DNA of 64,000 nt from Calvatia gigantea (GCA_025093985.1 JACAAK010000006.1:248001-312000), one strand, 5' to 3'. Counted from the stretch's first letter, positions 40,788 to 54,204 are shown. Numbers and translations are program-made. The notes: generated from the sequence alone by a model not told the origin.

Positions 40788-41136
40788 ATGAATGGTTCTA
40801 CTAGATTGATATCAATATATATCTTTAGGTTGATCGATAGTGCCAAATTTTCAGTAATTAGGTGATCATAGACGTGGCATTTAACATTACCGGTGTCTGG
40901 ATATAAAGAAAATTGTGATGAGCAGTCGATTGGCAACATAGTTTTTCAGCGACCCCCAGCGGTTCAAGGGTTGTAAGCTATTTCTGAAAATCTTGAGGAC
41001 CTGACGAATAGTTGGAATTGCAGGATCATGAGCCACTCTCTCAAACAACTTAATCACCTTTGGAGTAGATTATCCGAATTTTATTGTTATAAACTATCGA
41101 GCCAACGGCATCCACTCCTTTTGTGTACATTACAAA
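40788..41136. other. Short convergent intergenic region
   Basis: The laccase-like gene and the kinase gene converge here. AT-rich, no feature seen. Confidence 0.5.
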
Positions 41137-43148
<2,012 letters not shown>

Positions 43149-43696
43149 GGCCTCGGGTATGGTATGGTGCGGTGTCGACGGAAATCGAGCGTTTATGAGC
43201 TGACCATGGACGAGAGAAGATGGTCAAGCCATTGAGACCATATAATCCAGCGCTTAGCACAGGTTTGTCCAATGTTCGCACGCGGGCTTCCCTGGTAAAA
43301 CATTATTTATGGCAGTTCGACCAGGGTCGGGGTGGCTTCTTTGGGCCAATCTTTGCCGTTTATTCCGGTCAACGGTGTCTGAGAGAACCAGGCTGTGACG
43401 CTATTGTGGGCTCTGGTCGACCGGCTCGTCCCTGCGACGTCCCCTAAGTACGCCTCTTGCATGTCGTTCATTTCTTCATCCCGACATCACTAATGCGAGA
43501 GATACTTCCATATTTTCACACGATATGCTTTAATGCCAGTTTCCTGACTTATAAGAAAACATCCTGGATAATCCATTCCATTCAAAAGCCACTTGAGAAT
43601 ACTAGCACACAAAGCGTCCACATTACACATATCAAACACGCTCCATGACCCTTATGCCGGGTCTTCCAAAAAAAACCATATTGTGCACCAAGAGAT
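43149..43696. other. Intergenic
   Basis: 5' flank of the kinase gene and 3' flank of the small secreted protein gene. No other feature recognised. Confidence 0.45.
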
Positions 43697-43994
43697 CTAG
43701 TTGTTATAGTCATTATCGTGGCTATTATCGTAGCCCGTTGTCGTAGCCGTTGCCGTTGCCGTTGTCGCTGTCGTAGTCATTGTCGTAGCTGCCACCGTAC
43801 CCATAGTCGGGGTCGCGGCAGCAGGTCCAGCAGTTGTCATACTTGGCGGGACTCCACCCATCTTCACATTGTGGCTTGTAGCCGAAGCAAGCGCGCTGGC
43901 AGACGCGGTCTGTTGGCAGCGCCTCGACGTATCCGGCAACCGCAACTTGAGCGGCCAATAAAAAGGCGGTGACGACGGCGAAGGCGTATTTCAT
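43697..43994 (-). CDS. Small secreted cysteine-rich protein with Tyr/Asp/Asn/Gly tail
   Basis: The first ATG of the frame (43992-43994) gives MKYAFAVVTAFLLAAQVAVA, a strong signal peptide. The mature part has six cysteines in a CxxxC-x7-C-x12-CxxCC array (VCQRACFGYKPQC..DNCWTCC), a pattern I associate with basidiomycete small secreted proteins ending in a GW..NCWTCC block. The tail is low complexity, rich in YDND and GNG. The frame stops at 43725; removing one G from the GGG at 43734-43736 would extend the same YDN-type repeat to a stop at 43697, so the real end is probably 43697. About 90 residues, extracellular. An effector or cell-wall role is possible but not shown. AG before the ATG suggests a 5'-UTR intron. 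Confidence 0.75.
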
Positions 43995-45959
43995 TCTAGA
44001 TAGTATCACGGTAAATTTCTATTCCCCCTCCGCTGAAGCGCACGGTGACAAACCTGATATTTGAAAAAATTGCCTGGACAAGTACCGAAGTATGAGTCGA
44101 CTTGGCCTAGACAAGTAATTGAGGACTTACTGGGGTAGGAATTTCAAGTAGAAGAACCTGGGAAGGATGGTAGGGCACAGTGAGGTTTTTATCCTCTCGG
44201 TCACTGGAAGCAATCCATGGAAGAAGTTACGTTCGTTTCTCTAACTCCGCTGTATGATTGGCAGCGCGAGTTTCGCGTCGTGGTTCTAGCCAGGATTACG
44301 ACCAGTGATGAATATTCTCAAGTGCCGATCAGGTAGGGATTCTCAATGATTAACGGCCAAGAGAGGCCTGTAAGAGCATGCAAACATATGTATTAATAAG
44401 AAGAGCGCCTGGCCTGAATTTTTGACTTGTCACCTGTCTCGGAACAGGAGATTTGTGCTATGTCACCCTGCTGTTTAATCGTCGAGGCCTGAGCCCCCCT
44501 CTGACTGAAGTTACGGCACTCAGACCTCCCTCTAGTAGGTGCAGAAAACCGGTTTTATGTTTTTGCGCTCGGTATTTTCATCCACACACAACAATAGAGG
44601 CTTGGCTATTCGCTTCGCCCAGTCCCCAAAAGCGTTAAAGGACATAGCCTTATGCTGTTAAATTGAGCCGAGCGACATGAGCCGTGTAGTGGCAAACGGA
44701 GAATCAATGTCGCGAAAGCCCCTTCACTCCTCAGGTCAACAGAAATCTAGGCGAATAGATAATGATCAACCACTGAAACCCAAAACGAACACAAGACAAG
44801 ATGGTTCTCGAAGAAACGCCCCTTGTGTCGCGAACGCGTTTCAGGAGACCACTCATTAACCTCCGCCGTCTCAGCACTGCGGGGAAGGCCAGACTTCGAA
44901 GTTCTAGCTCAAATTTGATAAAGGGGTAAGCTCTTCTCCTAGACGTGATCGAGGAGCTGCCGAATAGGAAGCAGCGGTGGGACCTATATATAGTGCTTTT
45001 GAGGTTGTATGACGGAGCGCTTGGAAGCCCAGAAATTGAGCCCATCAAAAAATGAGGCAGGTTCCCCGGATTAAGGCCGTCGTTAAAGAACTTGGTTATG
45101 AATGTGGTTGAACGGCACGGTGGACGGTGGTCCTGAGCAGCCCCGGGCCTTCAAGAGAGGCGATTAGCCTACAGAAATATATTATGAAGTCTCCTGCAAC
45201 GTCAGGTTCACTCAAACCTCTAGGCACAGAGGGGTCATTGCAGCGGGGGCAGCAGGAGGATTAAAAGAGGGTATGCAATTCCTCACCGGAGTCTGCAGTG
45301 GATTTGCCGCACTTAACCCAAGGAGGATAATTCCTCCAGCTTGTGTGGCGCAGCCTCATCTGCTTCAGCAGGAGACGTCATAGTCGAAGAGCTCACAGGC
45401 TCGTCCAATTTGTCGCTTACAAACGGTTAGATCAGAGGCACTTCCAAGTGATCCATCTGCCACTAGCTATGAAAAAGTGCCGTGCGGATTCGATAACGGA
45501 TTTGTAACCTCAAACAAAAATCCGATGTGAAACAGGACGTCGAGCCTTCTCTATTTTTTTGAGAGTCCAATATTTTGGTCACTTGGTGTAAGCATGGTCG
45601 GGCACGCCCCTCGGTTCTCAGGATGTAGAAGTCATCAAGTCCTGGCATTTGGCGAATGTTCACGTTAAGTCTGTGATCCACCAACAAGAGAGTTGGTTCA
45701 GAATTACATGAGGACCGACAACGCCGATGGTATTTGATTCCACTGGCTGACCCACATGATATGACGTATGCAATTCGGTCACACCCGCAATCCCTCACGA
45801 AACGTTCTACTTCGTGACTTCGTCGTTGTCTTACACGGTCGTACCCAACACGGATTCTTTATCACCCTATCTGTGCTTGCACAAACAGGGTGCTAGCTAA
45901 GCCAAGCAAAACTGGAAGGTCCATTACCGACTGTTGTTCCAAGCTTCTAGATCTGTTGA
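43995..45959. other. Intergenic, no gene recognised
   Basis: Contains a TATA-like GATAAAAAC on the minus strand near 44190, upstream of the small secreted protein gene. No other gene or repeat identified. Confidence 0.4.
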
Positions 45960-46540
45960 CGTCCGCCTGGGCCTCCTGATGGTTAGGTTCGCCGAGGTAT
46001 GCCTTGCTGAAGTTCAAGTGGTTGCTGCTAATCATCACTTCCAGTAAACTCGAGCCTATTTCATCAATAGCTTAAGGTTGTCTGATAATCTACGGGCGGA
46101 GGAAGTTTTGCTCTCAACCCCTTCCTTCTGGTGGTACCCCTTACTCGTCCTGAGCTATTGATGACCCTTCCATCCTCACCAGAAGTCGAACAGAAATAGG
46201 ACGCGAAATGAACACAGAAATACTAGTTTGTCCAATCAAGGGCTTTTAAGACTTCTATCTACCATTCGTCTCAACCTAGCATGTCTCAAGTTGCCTTCAG
46301 GGTCTGATGGAAACTGGTCTCCTTGTTGAGGATAGCACTGGCGCGCTTTGTTGGAAAGACATTCTCAAACCCTCGTCCGAAGAAATTGGCACCGAACCAG
46401 TGGTCTTTCCCGCCCTCAAAAGATTGCAGATGAACTAACTGGGAGATTTGGTCTGTCTTTGAATGGCAAGCGGCCTGCAAGGGCGTCGTCCAGTTCTGCT
46501 TGCGCCTGAGTCTTCTTTTACCTCCGGATAGAGGCACAGG
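45960..46540 (+). pseudogene. Truncated duplicate of the FunK1 kinase 5' region
   Basis: The sequence parallels 47140-47461 plus 54210-54410. Shared points are a GTCCGCC.TGG.CC block, TAATCATCA.TTCCAG, AAGGTTGT, CCTCACCAG, GAAATAGG.C.CGAAATG, TTTGTCC.ATCAAG and ATGTCTCAAGT. Read in the kinase frame it gives REMNTEILVCPIKGF, then a stop, then LVEDSTGALCWKDI and EPVVFPALK. It breaks off near 46540 with no kinase domain, so it is a dead 5' fragment. It lacks the LTR element, showing what the uninterrupted exon looked like. Confidence 0.75.
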
Positions 46541-46562
46541 TTTCTCTACTCAACCCACATAG

Positions 46563-46945
46563 TTGAAGGTACGATTGAGTGGTGGTAGAGAAGTGCTGAT
46601 GGTAGGAATAACAACAGAACACTGCCAACCCTACATAGCTGTATTCTACTGCTGGACGAATATTCCCACTTCGAGGGGCCAACAAGGCCTAATGTGTCTC
46701 TCCTTCCTGTGCCTACTGTTCCCATTGAAATTTTATATATATATAAAAGTATGGTTCGCTCAAATCCAACTTCGCGTATCTGATGTTAACTCTCTAGGGT
46801 TCATAAGCCTACGCGAGCCGGACAAAAAAAGTCAGAACTGAAATTGGAAATGGACACACCCGGACTTGAACCGGGGACCGCCCCCAAACTTAGTCAACTA
46901 AGACATGCTCAGCAGGCGTGATAACCAACCATACCATGTGTGCCC
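46563..46945 (-). repeat. tRNA-derived SINE, copy 1 (full tRNA-like head)
   Basis: Read on the minus strand, the element starts with a tRNA-like head: acceptor arms GGGCACA and TGTGTCC pair with one G-U, a D-arm TGGT..ATCA encloses a GG loop, an A-box-like TGGTATGGTTGG is present, and the B box GGTTCAAGTCC sits in a perfect CCCGG/CCGGG T-arm followed by discriminator A. The anticodon arm is degenerate. The head is followed by about 285 bp of body that is also found at 62854-63138 with roughly 75-80% identity by eye. A head of RNA polymerase III type plus a shared non-coding body is the SINE structure; no reverse transcriptase is expected. Confidence 0.75.
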
Positions 46946-47456
46946 ACACGTCCCTGCGTGTTGGCGTCTATCGTGGAGTGCTGACTGGTCCGCTGGAACG
47001 ATAGATGGAGGGCTGACCACCATCCTCAAGTTTTTCGCAACCTGCACCCGCATAAGCGGGGTAGAAGACTAATCAAATAAAATAAAACCAGAGGGCTTGT
47101 TCCTGCTATCAGCTGTTATTACACGCTTCTGTCTCCATTTATGTCCGCCCTGGCCCCTCGCACCCAGGTTCCCCGAGGTCTATTCCTGCCTAGGTTCAAG
47201 TATTTTCGGCTAACTAATCATCATCTCCAGCGAGTGGTCCGGGTCCTTTTGGAAATAACGTAAGGTTGTGATAATTTTTGCGCTTAGTAAGATTCACCCG
47301 TGATCGTTTCTTTCTCATTAGTGGCCCTCGTACAACTCGGTGACCGTTACACCCTCACCAGCAATCGAAGAGAAATAGGGCACGAAATGGACACTGAAAT
47401 GCTTGTTTGTCCGATCAAGAACTTCCAAGACTCCTATCTATCATTTGTCCCAACTG

Positions 47457-47461
47457 AGGGG
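47457..47461 (+). repeat. Target-site duplication AGGGG, left copy
   Basis: AGGGG directly precedes the left LTR; the same five bases follow the right LTR at 54205-54209. Removing the element and one copy restores an in-frame kinase exon (ACT GAG GGG GAT GTC). Confidence 0.9.
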
Positions 47462-48005
47462 TGTTGAAAGAACGAGTAGACATCCCAATATAAGTTCACA
47501 CTACCTAAGTGTGTAGGTGTCAGCAGTGGAGGGTAGTTGTATTCATCCGGGAGACGGTCCAGTAGGAGAGGTGCATGGTAGTGGACATAGTCCTGCTTAT
47601 ACCAGCGTACTCAGAGAGTCTTGAGGAGAGAGGAAGCAATGCTTAGAGAAGCTAGTGTAGAGGATAGAAGACATAGTGTCTTACACCAAAGGGCGTACCC
47701 GAAGGGCCTACATACTACAATGCTACATAGGGTATATATACTAATATCCCTGGTCTGTGCACTCTAAACCCTTATACGGGTGAGGTCTAACTACCAGTAG
47801 CATAATTGGAGCATACTGTGTATGACGCATGTACTAGAAGGTTCCATGCGGAGGGTATAACCAACTACCAGAAGGGCAGTACAACTACTGCGTACATAGT
47901 CCGTGATAGTCCATTATTATCGACCCTCTGAAGGTGAAATACTCGAACCCCGTTTCAGCTATAAATAGACTGAACCAACGTAGTGGTACGGAGTGAGATT
48001 CAACA
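47462..48005 (-). repeat. Left LTR (3' LTR in element orientation)
   Basis: 544 bp, TGTTGAA..TTCAACA ends. About 15 differences from the other LTR, all transitions by hand count and no indels. TATA-like runs occur (GGTATATATACTAATA near 47730 and CTATAAATAGA near 47960). Confidence 0.95.
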
Positions 48006-48016
48006 CTCCTCCTCAC
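48006..48016 (-). promoter_or_regulatory. Polypurine tract of the LTR element
   Basis: The minus strand reads GTGAGGAGGAG, directly abutting the LTR terminus TGTTGAA. This is where a plus-strand primer is expected if the element reads leftward. Confidence 0.75.
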
Positions 48017-48744
48017 TTGAAGGGGGGAAGATTAACGCTTCAATAATCTAGCAGTATTGAAACCAGACTTAGACATTGGAATCTTCAACAAAAGAGCAGC
48101 AAGGCCGAACATCAAATGTCGGAGTCATCAACGATCATGCGGATTTAACCAGCTTTTTGAAGGTTGGAAAAGAATTCCTATAGTGGAGAGGAATTGATGC
48201 TAGCGTTTGCTATGATGGCCATAAAGGATGCAACGACAATTGCTTTGAGCTATCAAATATCCTTTAACTCAACTTTAAACTCCCGCAACTAACTCGCTGT
48301 GACTTTCATCTAAGAGTAGGAGTAGGAAAGCCTAAAAAGGCTCCTCCAGAAATTGTAAACTGCAATTCTTTCGAAGCATTCAACAAATCTGTTTTTCCAT
48401 GTAGGTGTGAAATACAAAAACCATTTTTGCTGATGCGAAATCCTAAGTGATACTGTAAATCACTGGTCGCTAATCCAGCATGCGATTATTGTGAGATCAG
48501 GAAAGCGGCAGTACTAATACCAGCATAACCAAGGCCGTCACTTTGCAGTTATGTAGGTCAATCAGCCGTGGCAGTCCTTGAGCCAGCAGAGTGATGATGC
48601 TACAAGCCTTGTTCTGATTTGACTCAAACAAATTCCAAATTAATGGATTCGCAAATGGAAGTGGTCTCATGCAATTTTCCTCCATGCAAAAGGCATTTTG
48701 GCCAATGCAGATTAAGGATTCAGTCCCAAGGAATGCATACACAC

Positions 48745-49434
48745 TTTTTGTTATTTCCCATCAACTCTGAAAAGGAGGGAGGAACGATTAAGTCCCTTAT
48801 TTGTTTTTCCATACAACTCCGAAGAGGTGGAAGGATCTTGAAATTGACCCTATATATTTTTCCAGACTCTCGATTTGAGGCAGATGGATAAATTCCATGT
48901 AGATGTTTTACTGTAGACTCATGAAGAGGCGGAAGGTTACATTCAAAACCTATGAAGTTTTTCCTCAATCTCATGAAAGAGAGAAAGGATCGTTAGACCC
49001 TATCCTATTTTTATCTTGCAAAAGGAATAAGTTCCTGCCATATTTTTACAGTCGACTCTTGAATGAGTATGAAGGAATATGTTCCTGATTTATTTTATCC
49101 AACAACTCATAAGAGGTGGAAAGGTAAAAGCATAAACCTTATAATATTTTCTCCTACAACTCGTTAAAGGAGGAAGGAATAATTTCCTAATGTTATTTTT
49201 GCCTAAGATGCTCATTTTGAGATGTCGGCGGGGATAACTCCCCATTTGTTTTATCAGCGACTCGCGAGAGGCAATAGGAACAATTGAAAGTCCTATGAAT
49301 ATATTTTTCCAGCAACTGTGGTGGAAAGGAATATTTCTAAACCTAATATTTTTATCCAAGCGTCTTCGTATGAAGGCGGAAAGGAATATCATATCCTTTA
49401 TGTTTTCCCCATCAACTCTGAAGAGGAGGGCTTG
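48745..49434. repeat. ~14-unit diverged tandem array (~50-bp unit) inside the LTR element
   Basis: Units share the order T-rich run with TTTTTCC, then CAACTC, a short spacer, GAAGAGG or similar, then GGAAGGA, then A/T-rich filler. The first and last units are the most alike (CATCAACTCTGAAAAGGAGG and CATCAACTCTGAAGAGGAGG). Units vary in length by several bases. TTTTTCC and GGAAGGA within a unit are partly complementary, so each unit can form a weak hairpin. Confidence 0.75.
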
Positions 49435-52400
49435 TGATGATGTAGGAATCAGTATCATGTTGCGGCAATCGCTTGAGCCAGCTAGTTGCAAGGCCGTTAG
49501 ACTTTATTGCCAAAGCGAGGTCAACAAAGTGGTTTTGGAAAATGCAGATAAAATCCAGTGTAATTGCATGAAGGCGGATTGAATCCTGCTCAATTCAAGG
49601 ATTGAAGATTCTTTCCACATAACACATATAGTGTTCGTCTGGTGTCATTCAAACTCTCTTCTTATCTGGTAAGCCGAAGCCCATCAGATTATTCCAATGT
49701 ATCTTCTCATCCAGTCTGCAAAAGCAGTTTTGTCATCAATGCTAAGCATTTCTCACATGCGCGGATAACTGGAGAATTGAATCACAAAAGCGATGCCTTC
49801 AACTTAATGAAGTTTCTTTGCTGTGAAGCGCAGGATAAGGCAGTCATCAGATTTGGAGTAAGAATACTGTATCCATTGTTCTCCTCCATGCTTTTCAGTA
49901 TGTTAAGTTTCCTAATACATGTTACTCAATCATATCGCTTTTTAGGGCTCAAAGAGTGTTTATCATGTTACGAACCACTGCGGCGCACATCAATTAAGAC
50001 AGACCGGTGAAGTAGTGCGATTAAGAACTTGTTTTACTGTACTCCTCCCTCAGCGACGAGTATTTCGATTTAAATGTCAACACGCATTGTTAATGGCGGA
50101 TCATTATCGATGCAATCCCAGAAATAAATGAATTTTTCTCGCAAGTTTGTTAAGCTATGCGAGGCAGAAGCTCATATAGAGGTATAACCATCACATATTT
50201 TTAGGATGATATATCTGAGCTATTGCACTTTTCTGGTAGACACTAGCGTGGATGCGTAGTAAGTCTTATGCTTGTCCAATCTCTAGTTGGTGAGTCCAAA
50301 CAAGTTCTTCTTGAAATTGAATGCCTAGTCCATTATAGTCTACCTGTAGGTGACCTGCGTAATGAACAATGCGGTCTTTCCTAGTCAGGTTCAATTGTGC
50401 AATGCATTATCAACCAGCATTTTATTCTATAACTCCTCCACAACGGTCGTTCCACATAAGTGGCGACACAGAAGTGTGGTGTGTCAAAAGTGGTAGATGT
50501 CCTGTAAAGGATGCGCATATTATGCATCAAATTGGTGAATATGTCAGCGTAAGACATAGGACATGGTGGGTGGAGATTTCTTGAATGGAAATGGAAAGGA
50601 ATCAGGAGGTGATCGTGAAGTGTAATGGAATATATCCTGTGACATCAAAAGATGGTGGATTAAAGAAGTTGCTATCTCTTGCTTCGTGCGGGTTTTGCTC
50701 TCTTCTTTGCAAATGAACTGGTTTACTGCTATCCAGTTGCTGAATCATGATGTTTTAAGGGTATATTCCCTCATCGAGTAAGGCATCCGAAATATGGATT
50801 GTTCGTAGAACATTAAGCCTTTCTGTGTGCTGCTTGAACGCTAGAGTTCTCGTTGATCAAACGATCAAGGTATGTTACATCTCGAATAAGCGATCATGTT
50901 TGGGCGGTCATCATGTTAACAGATGTGCCGCTAAGCCAAACCCACAGTACAGAACCAAATTAATGGTTTATCCCTTGATTTACACAATTAAGTGTCTTCC
51001 ACTATAAACACTTGGACTGGCGCGTTACGCTCTAGTCAATGCTAACTATCACTGAGACGGGTAAGACGTCCCCGTTGCCATAAAGCTTTTAGGCTCTCAA
51101 AGTGTAGTGTGGATCAGTCTCTCTATGTCAACCGTTGCAAAAGCATTGGGAGTAGGAGGTTTAAGTGGGTTATTCATGCCACGAATATTTGCTATTGCTC
51201 TCGTTTAGACTAACTCTCCTCCATAATCAGTTGCAGCATTGGCCATTGCCCGCTATACTGTAGAGGTTTCTCTAATGAATTTTAGAGCCTCATAACTTCT
51301 TTTGAAGGAGGACAACTATCATCATGAGATAAGAGGTTGTAGAGAAGCATCGTAATTGACGACTAGCAATTCCATCAAGTCCGAGTATTACACTCAAGGA
51401 CGAGGATATTCGTATAAAATATTCTGGATAAAGGTACTGGTGCAATTTCCCTTATGAAATAATCCAGAGTGGCAATGAAATAATGCAACATCTCGACAAG
51501 TCATGAAAGACAAGTGAAGAAGACATAATCATGGGAAGTTCTGTTCGATGATGTCAAACGATATAGTCTAGTAGGCGTAATGTTCAACAACCATTCATCT
51601 CCTTGCTAATAATGCAAGTTCGTGTACAACGATGAGATTGGGTGAACGAAAACAGCTCTGCATGACTTATTGCAAAGGTGGTGACCTTTAACGATTGCCT
51701 CAAAAGCATTACACTCGAGGACATACGTTATAAGATTTTCTCGATATAGATCGGCCGCACACTAATGTGGTGCTACAAATCTTTATCCCTAATGTCATAG
51801 ACTAATGCTGGAATATAAAAGCAGTTCAGGTACTTGTCATTCCTGTAGGATTCCAGTTTTCTTGCCTCAAGCCTAATGTAAAGCGGCGAGGTCTAAGAAT
51901 TAAATCTGGTGACGTAGTGCTGAAGCTCAACCGTTATACGTTGGGAGCTATTCTGCTAATTCCTAGACGTGTCATAATTTCCTTTCTTTGTAATGATGCG
52001 ATTCATGAGATCCTATAAAGGATATTCTTCTCAAGTGAATAGAGCGACATGCTCCCGCTATCATCTTCATATAACCCATAAGGATTTCTCACTTGTTGCA
52101 TAGAAAAGGATTTATAGCCAGCGCTTCCATCTCACGTGGCACACCGTTATTCGTAGCATTTATCAAGGAGTATGAAGTTGAAAGTACTACCGTATATCCT
52201 TCCATTGGTATCAAGGTCAGCGACATCCGAAGATGGCGACACAAGAACTCCTCCAGCACCAAGCTCTATAGAGAGCGGTCTAAAGGATTTCTTAAGGAAT
52301 TCGTTGGCGTGTTGCATCGTATGGTGCTGTATGCATCCTCTTTCTCAATTATAGTTGCTAGATGGTGCGCTCAAGTCCTAATCATGGACAGTGACTTCCA

Positions 52401-53648
52401 TAAAGTCAAACTTCCTTAAAGCAATCATTGTTATTCCTGTAGTTGGCGGACAAAGCTTTTTAATGTGCTCGTCCATGCTCTGATTTTTAAACAGGTCTTC
52501 AAACTTGGGCACATGAACATGCACTTAACACAAGTGAAGAAACGTTGGTGCTGGAAGCAGGGCATGATGTAAAGCGACGCAGCTCCTCTATAAGAGAAAT
52601 AGTATATGGCGGCAATCGCTCAAGCCAGCAACATATTTAAACTATATTCTGAAGTATTTCCTGAAACAACATAATGGCGGTATTACCAGCTCATTATCCT
52701 TCTCCCCTCATTTCCCAGCTGCAAGGACATGATTAGCGTTCTTCTCCTTGCTATCTTCTTTGGATATTTTTGTGAATGCTGCAAGTGCTGCTGCTATTGG
52801 CTTAATGCCATTGGTTTTATTGGTGCTGCGAGCCTTGCAGCCGCTGTCTACCATACCAGCATAAGCGCTGCAAATGCGGCGGCCCACTGCCTTAGCGTGG
52901 CATAAAGCACTTTAAAGCACATGAGCAATCCGTAGAAAGAGTAAAGCAGTAGTCGAATAGACATAGAAGGGGTAAAGTGTTGAAGCCTAAAGCGAAGGAA
53001 CCAACGATGGACTTCTCAAAGATATTTTCTATATCCCAGCTTTATTTAATTAAGCGGGCCTTAGCGGCTTATAACTGCCAGCTTAAGTGAGTCAAATAGC
53101 TCAGGTATATGCTCGTGGTGTGTTATTGAACTCAAGGTGGGACTTGCCCAATCGACTTGGAACACAAGAACACAAGACTTATAATGTGCCTGACACTGCG
53201 GTATTTATTGCGGTCATGAAGACCAGCTAATTAACCAGCAAAGCGGAGTATAATGCTCAGCATAAGTGATACATCATATAGTGAATTACTGAGGTGGATC
53301 TGAAGAGAATCCCAGAAAGCCCAAAGCATCATCATTGATCAAAGAGCGAATACCAGAACAGAGGTGGAGCAACCAGAGCAGAACAGTTCTGCTGCAACCC
53401 AGAATGGGGAGCAGACCTAAAGTGGTCGAACCAGACCAGAGATGACGGTTTGCCAGATCAAAAACCAAGAACGGGTAACAATGTGTCAGCATCATGTAGG
53501 ACTGCTGTGCGTAGTGCACGCATTCACAACATGGGTCAGACAGGGTATCAAGTGGACCAAAGGCACCACTGTCTCCCAGGTTGAAAGCGACCGTAGCCTT
53601 CTCTAACTCTACCAGTGTTGCTAACGCGGTCTGAGTGAGTGGCGGTCA

Positions 53649-53660
53649 GGGCCCATAACC
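53649..53660 (-). promoter_or_regulatory. Primer binding site, initiator tRNA-Met half-tRNA type
   Basis: The minus strand reads GGTTATGGGCCC immediately after the LTR end, complementary to GGGCCCATAACC around the CAU anticodon of initiator tRNA-Met. This is the copia-type internal priming site rather than a 3'-CCA site. Confidence 0.8.
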
Positions 53661-54204
53661 TGTTGAAAGAACGAGTAGACATCCCAATATAAGTTCACAC
53701 TACCTAAGTGTGTAGACATCAGCAGTGGAGGGTAGTCGTATTCATCCGGGAGACGGTCCAGTAGGAGAGGTGCATGGTAGTGGACATAGTCCTGCTTATA
53801 CCAGCGTACTCAGAGAGTCTTGAGGAGAGAGGAAGCAATGCTTAGAGAAGCTAGCGTAGAGGATAGAAGACATAGTGTCTTACGCCAAAAGGCATACCCG
53901 AAGGGCCTACATACTACAATGCTACATAGGGTATATATACTAATATCCCTGGTCTGTGCACTCTAAACCCTTATACGGGTGAGGTCTAACTACCAGTAGC
54001 ATAATTGGAGCATACTGTGTACGACGCATGTACTAGAAGGTTCCATGCGGAGGGTATAACTGACTACCAGAAGGGCAGTACAACTACTGCGTACATAGTC
54101 CGTGATGGTCCGTTATTATTGACCCTCTGAAGGTGAAATACTCGAACCCCGTTTCAGCTATAAATAGACTGAACCAACGTAGTGGTACGGAGCGAGATTC
54201 AACA
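53661..54204 (-). repeat. Right LTR (5' LTR in element orientation)
   Basis: 544 bp, same termini as the left LTR, followed by the AGGGG target duplication at 54205-54209 and then the continuing kinase exon. Confidence 0.95.

Larger units (their letters stand above)
47462..54204 (-). mobile_element. 6.7-kb LTR retroelement without recognisable gag/pol, copia-type priming site
   Basis: Two 544-bp direct LTRs (47462-48005, 53661-54204) begin TGTTGAA and end TTCAACA, and a 5-bp AGGGG duplication flanks them. Next to the right LTR, the minus strand reads GGTTATGGGCCC, complementary to the anticodon arm of initiator tRNA-Met; Drosophila copia is known to use a half-tRNA-iMet primer of this kind. 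Next to the left LTR the minus strand reads GTGAGGAGGAG, a polypurine tract. The element is therefore copia-type and reads leftward. Its 5,655-bp interior has no frame longer than about 130 codons and no RT, integrase or protease motif I can find. It is a non-autonomous, large-derivative (LARD-like) element, or an extremely decayed copia copy, and would need another element's enzymes. Confidence 0.9.

Noticed and set aside
46849..46945. A functional tRNA gene on the minus strand
   Set aside because: B box, T arm and acceptor pair well, but the anticodon arm is not foldable as a normal five-pair stem and a diverged copy with the same downstream body occurs at 63 kb. A SINE head fits better.
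47462..54204. Reading the LTR element on the plus strand
   Set aside because: After the left LTR the plus strand has no TGG-type or iMet primer site and before the right LTR no purine tract. The minus strand has both.
47462..54204. Repeat-induced point mutation (RIP) as the cause of LTR divergence
   Set aside because: RIP-type changes favour CpA in Ascomycota and would be far denser. The differences here are few and mostly at CpG.
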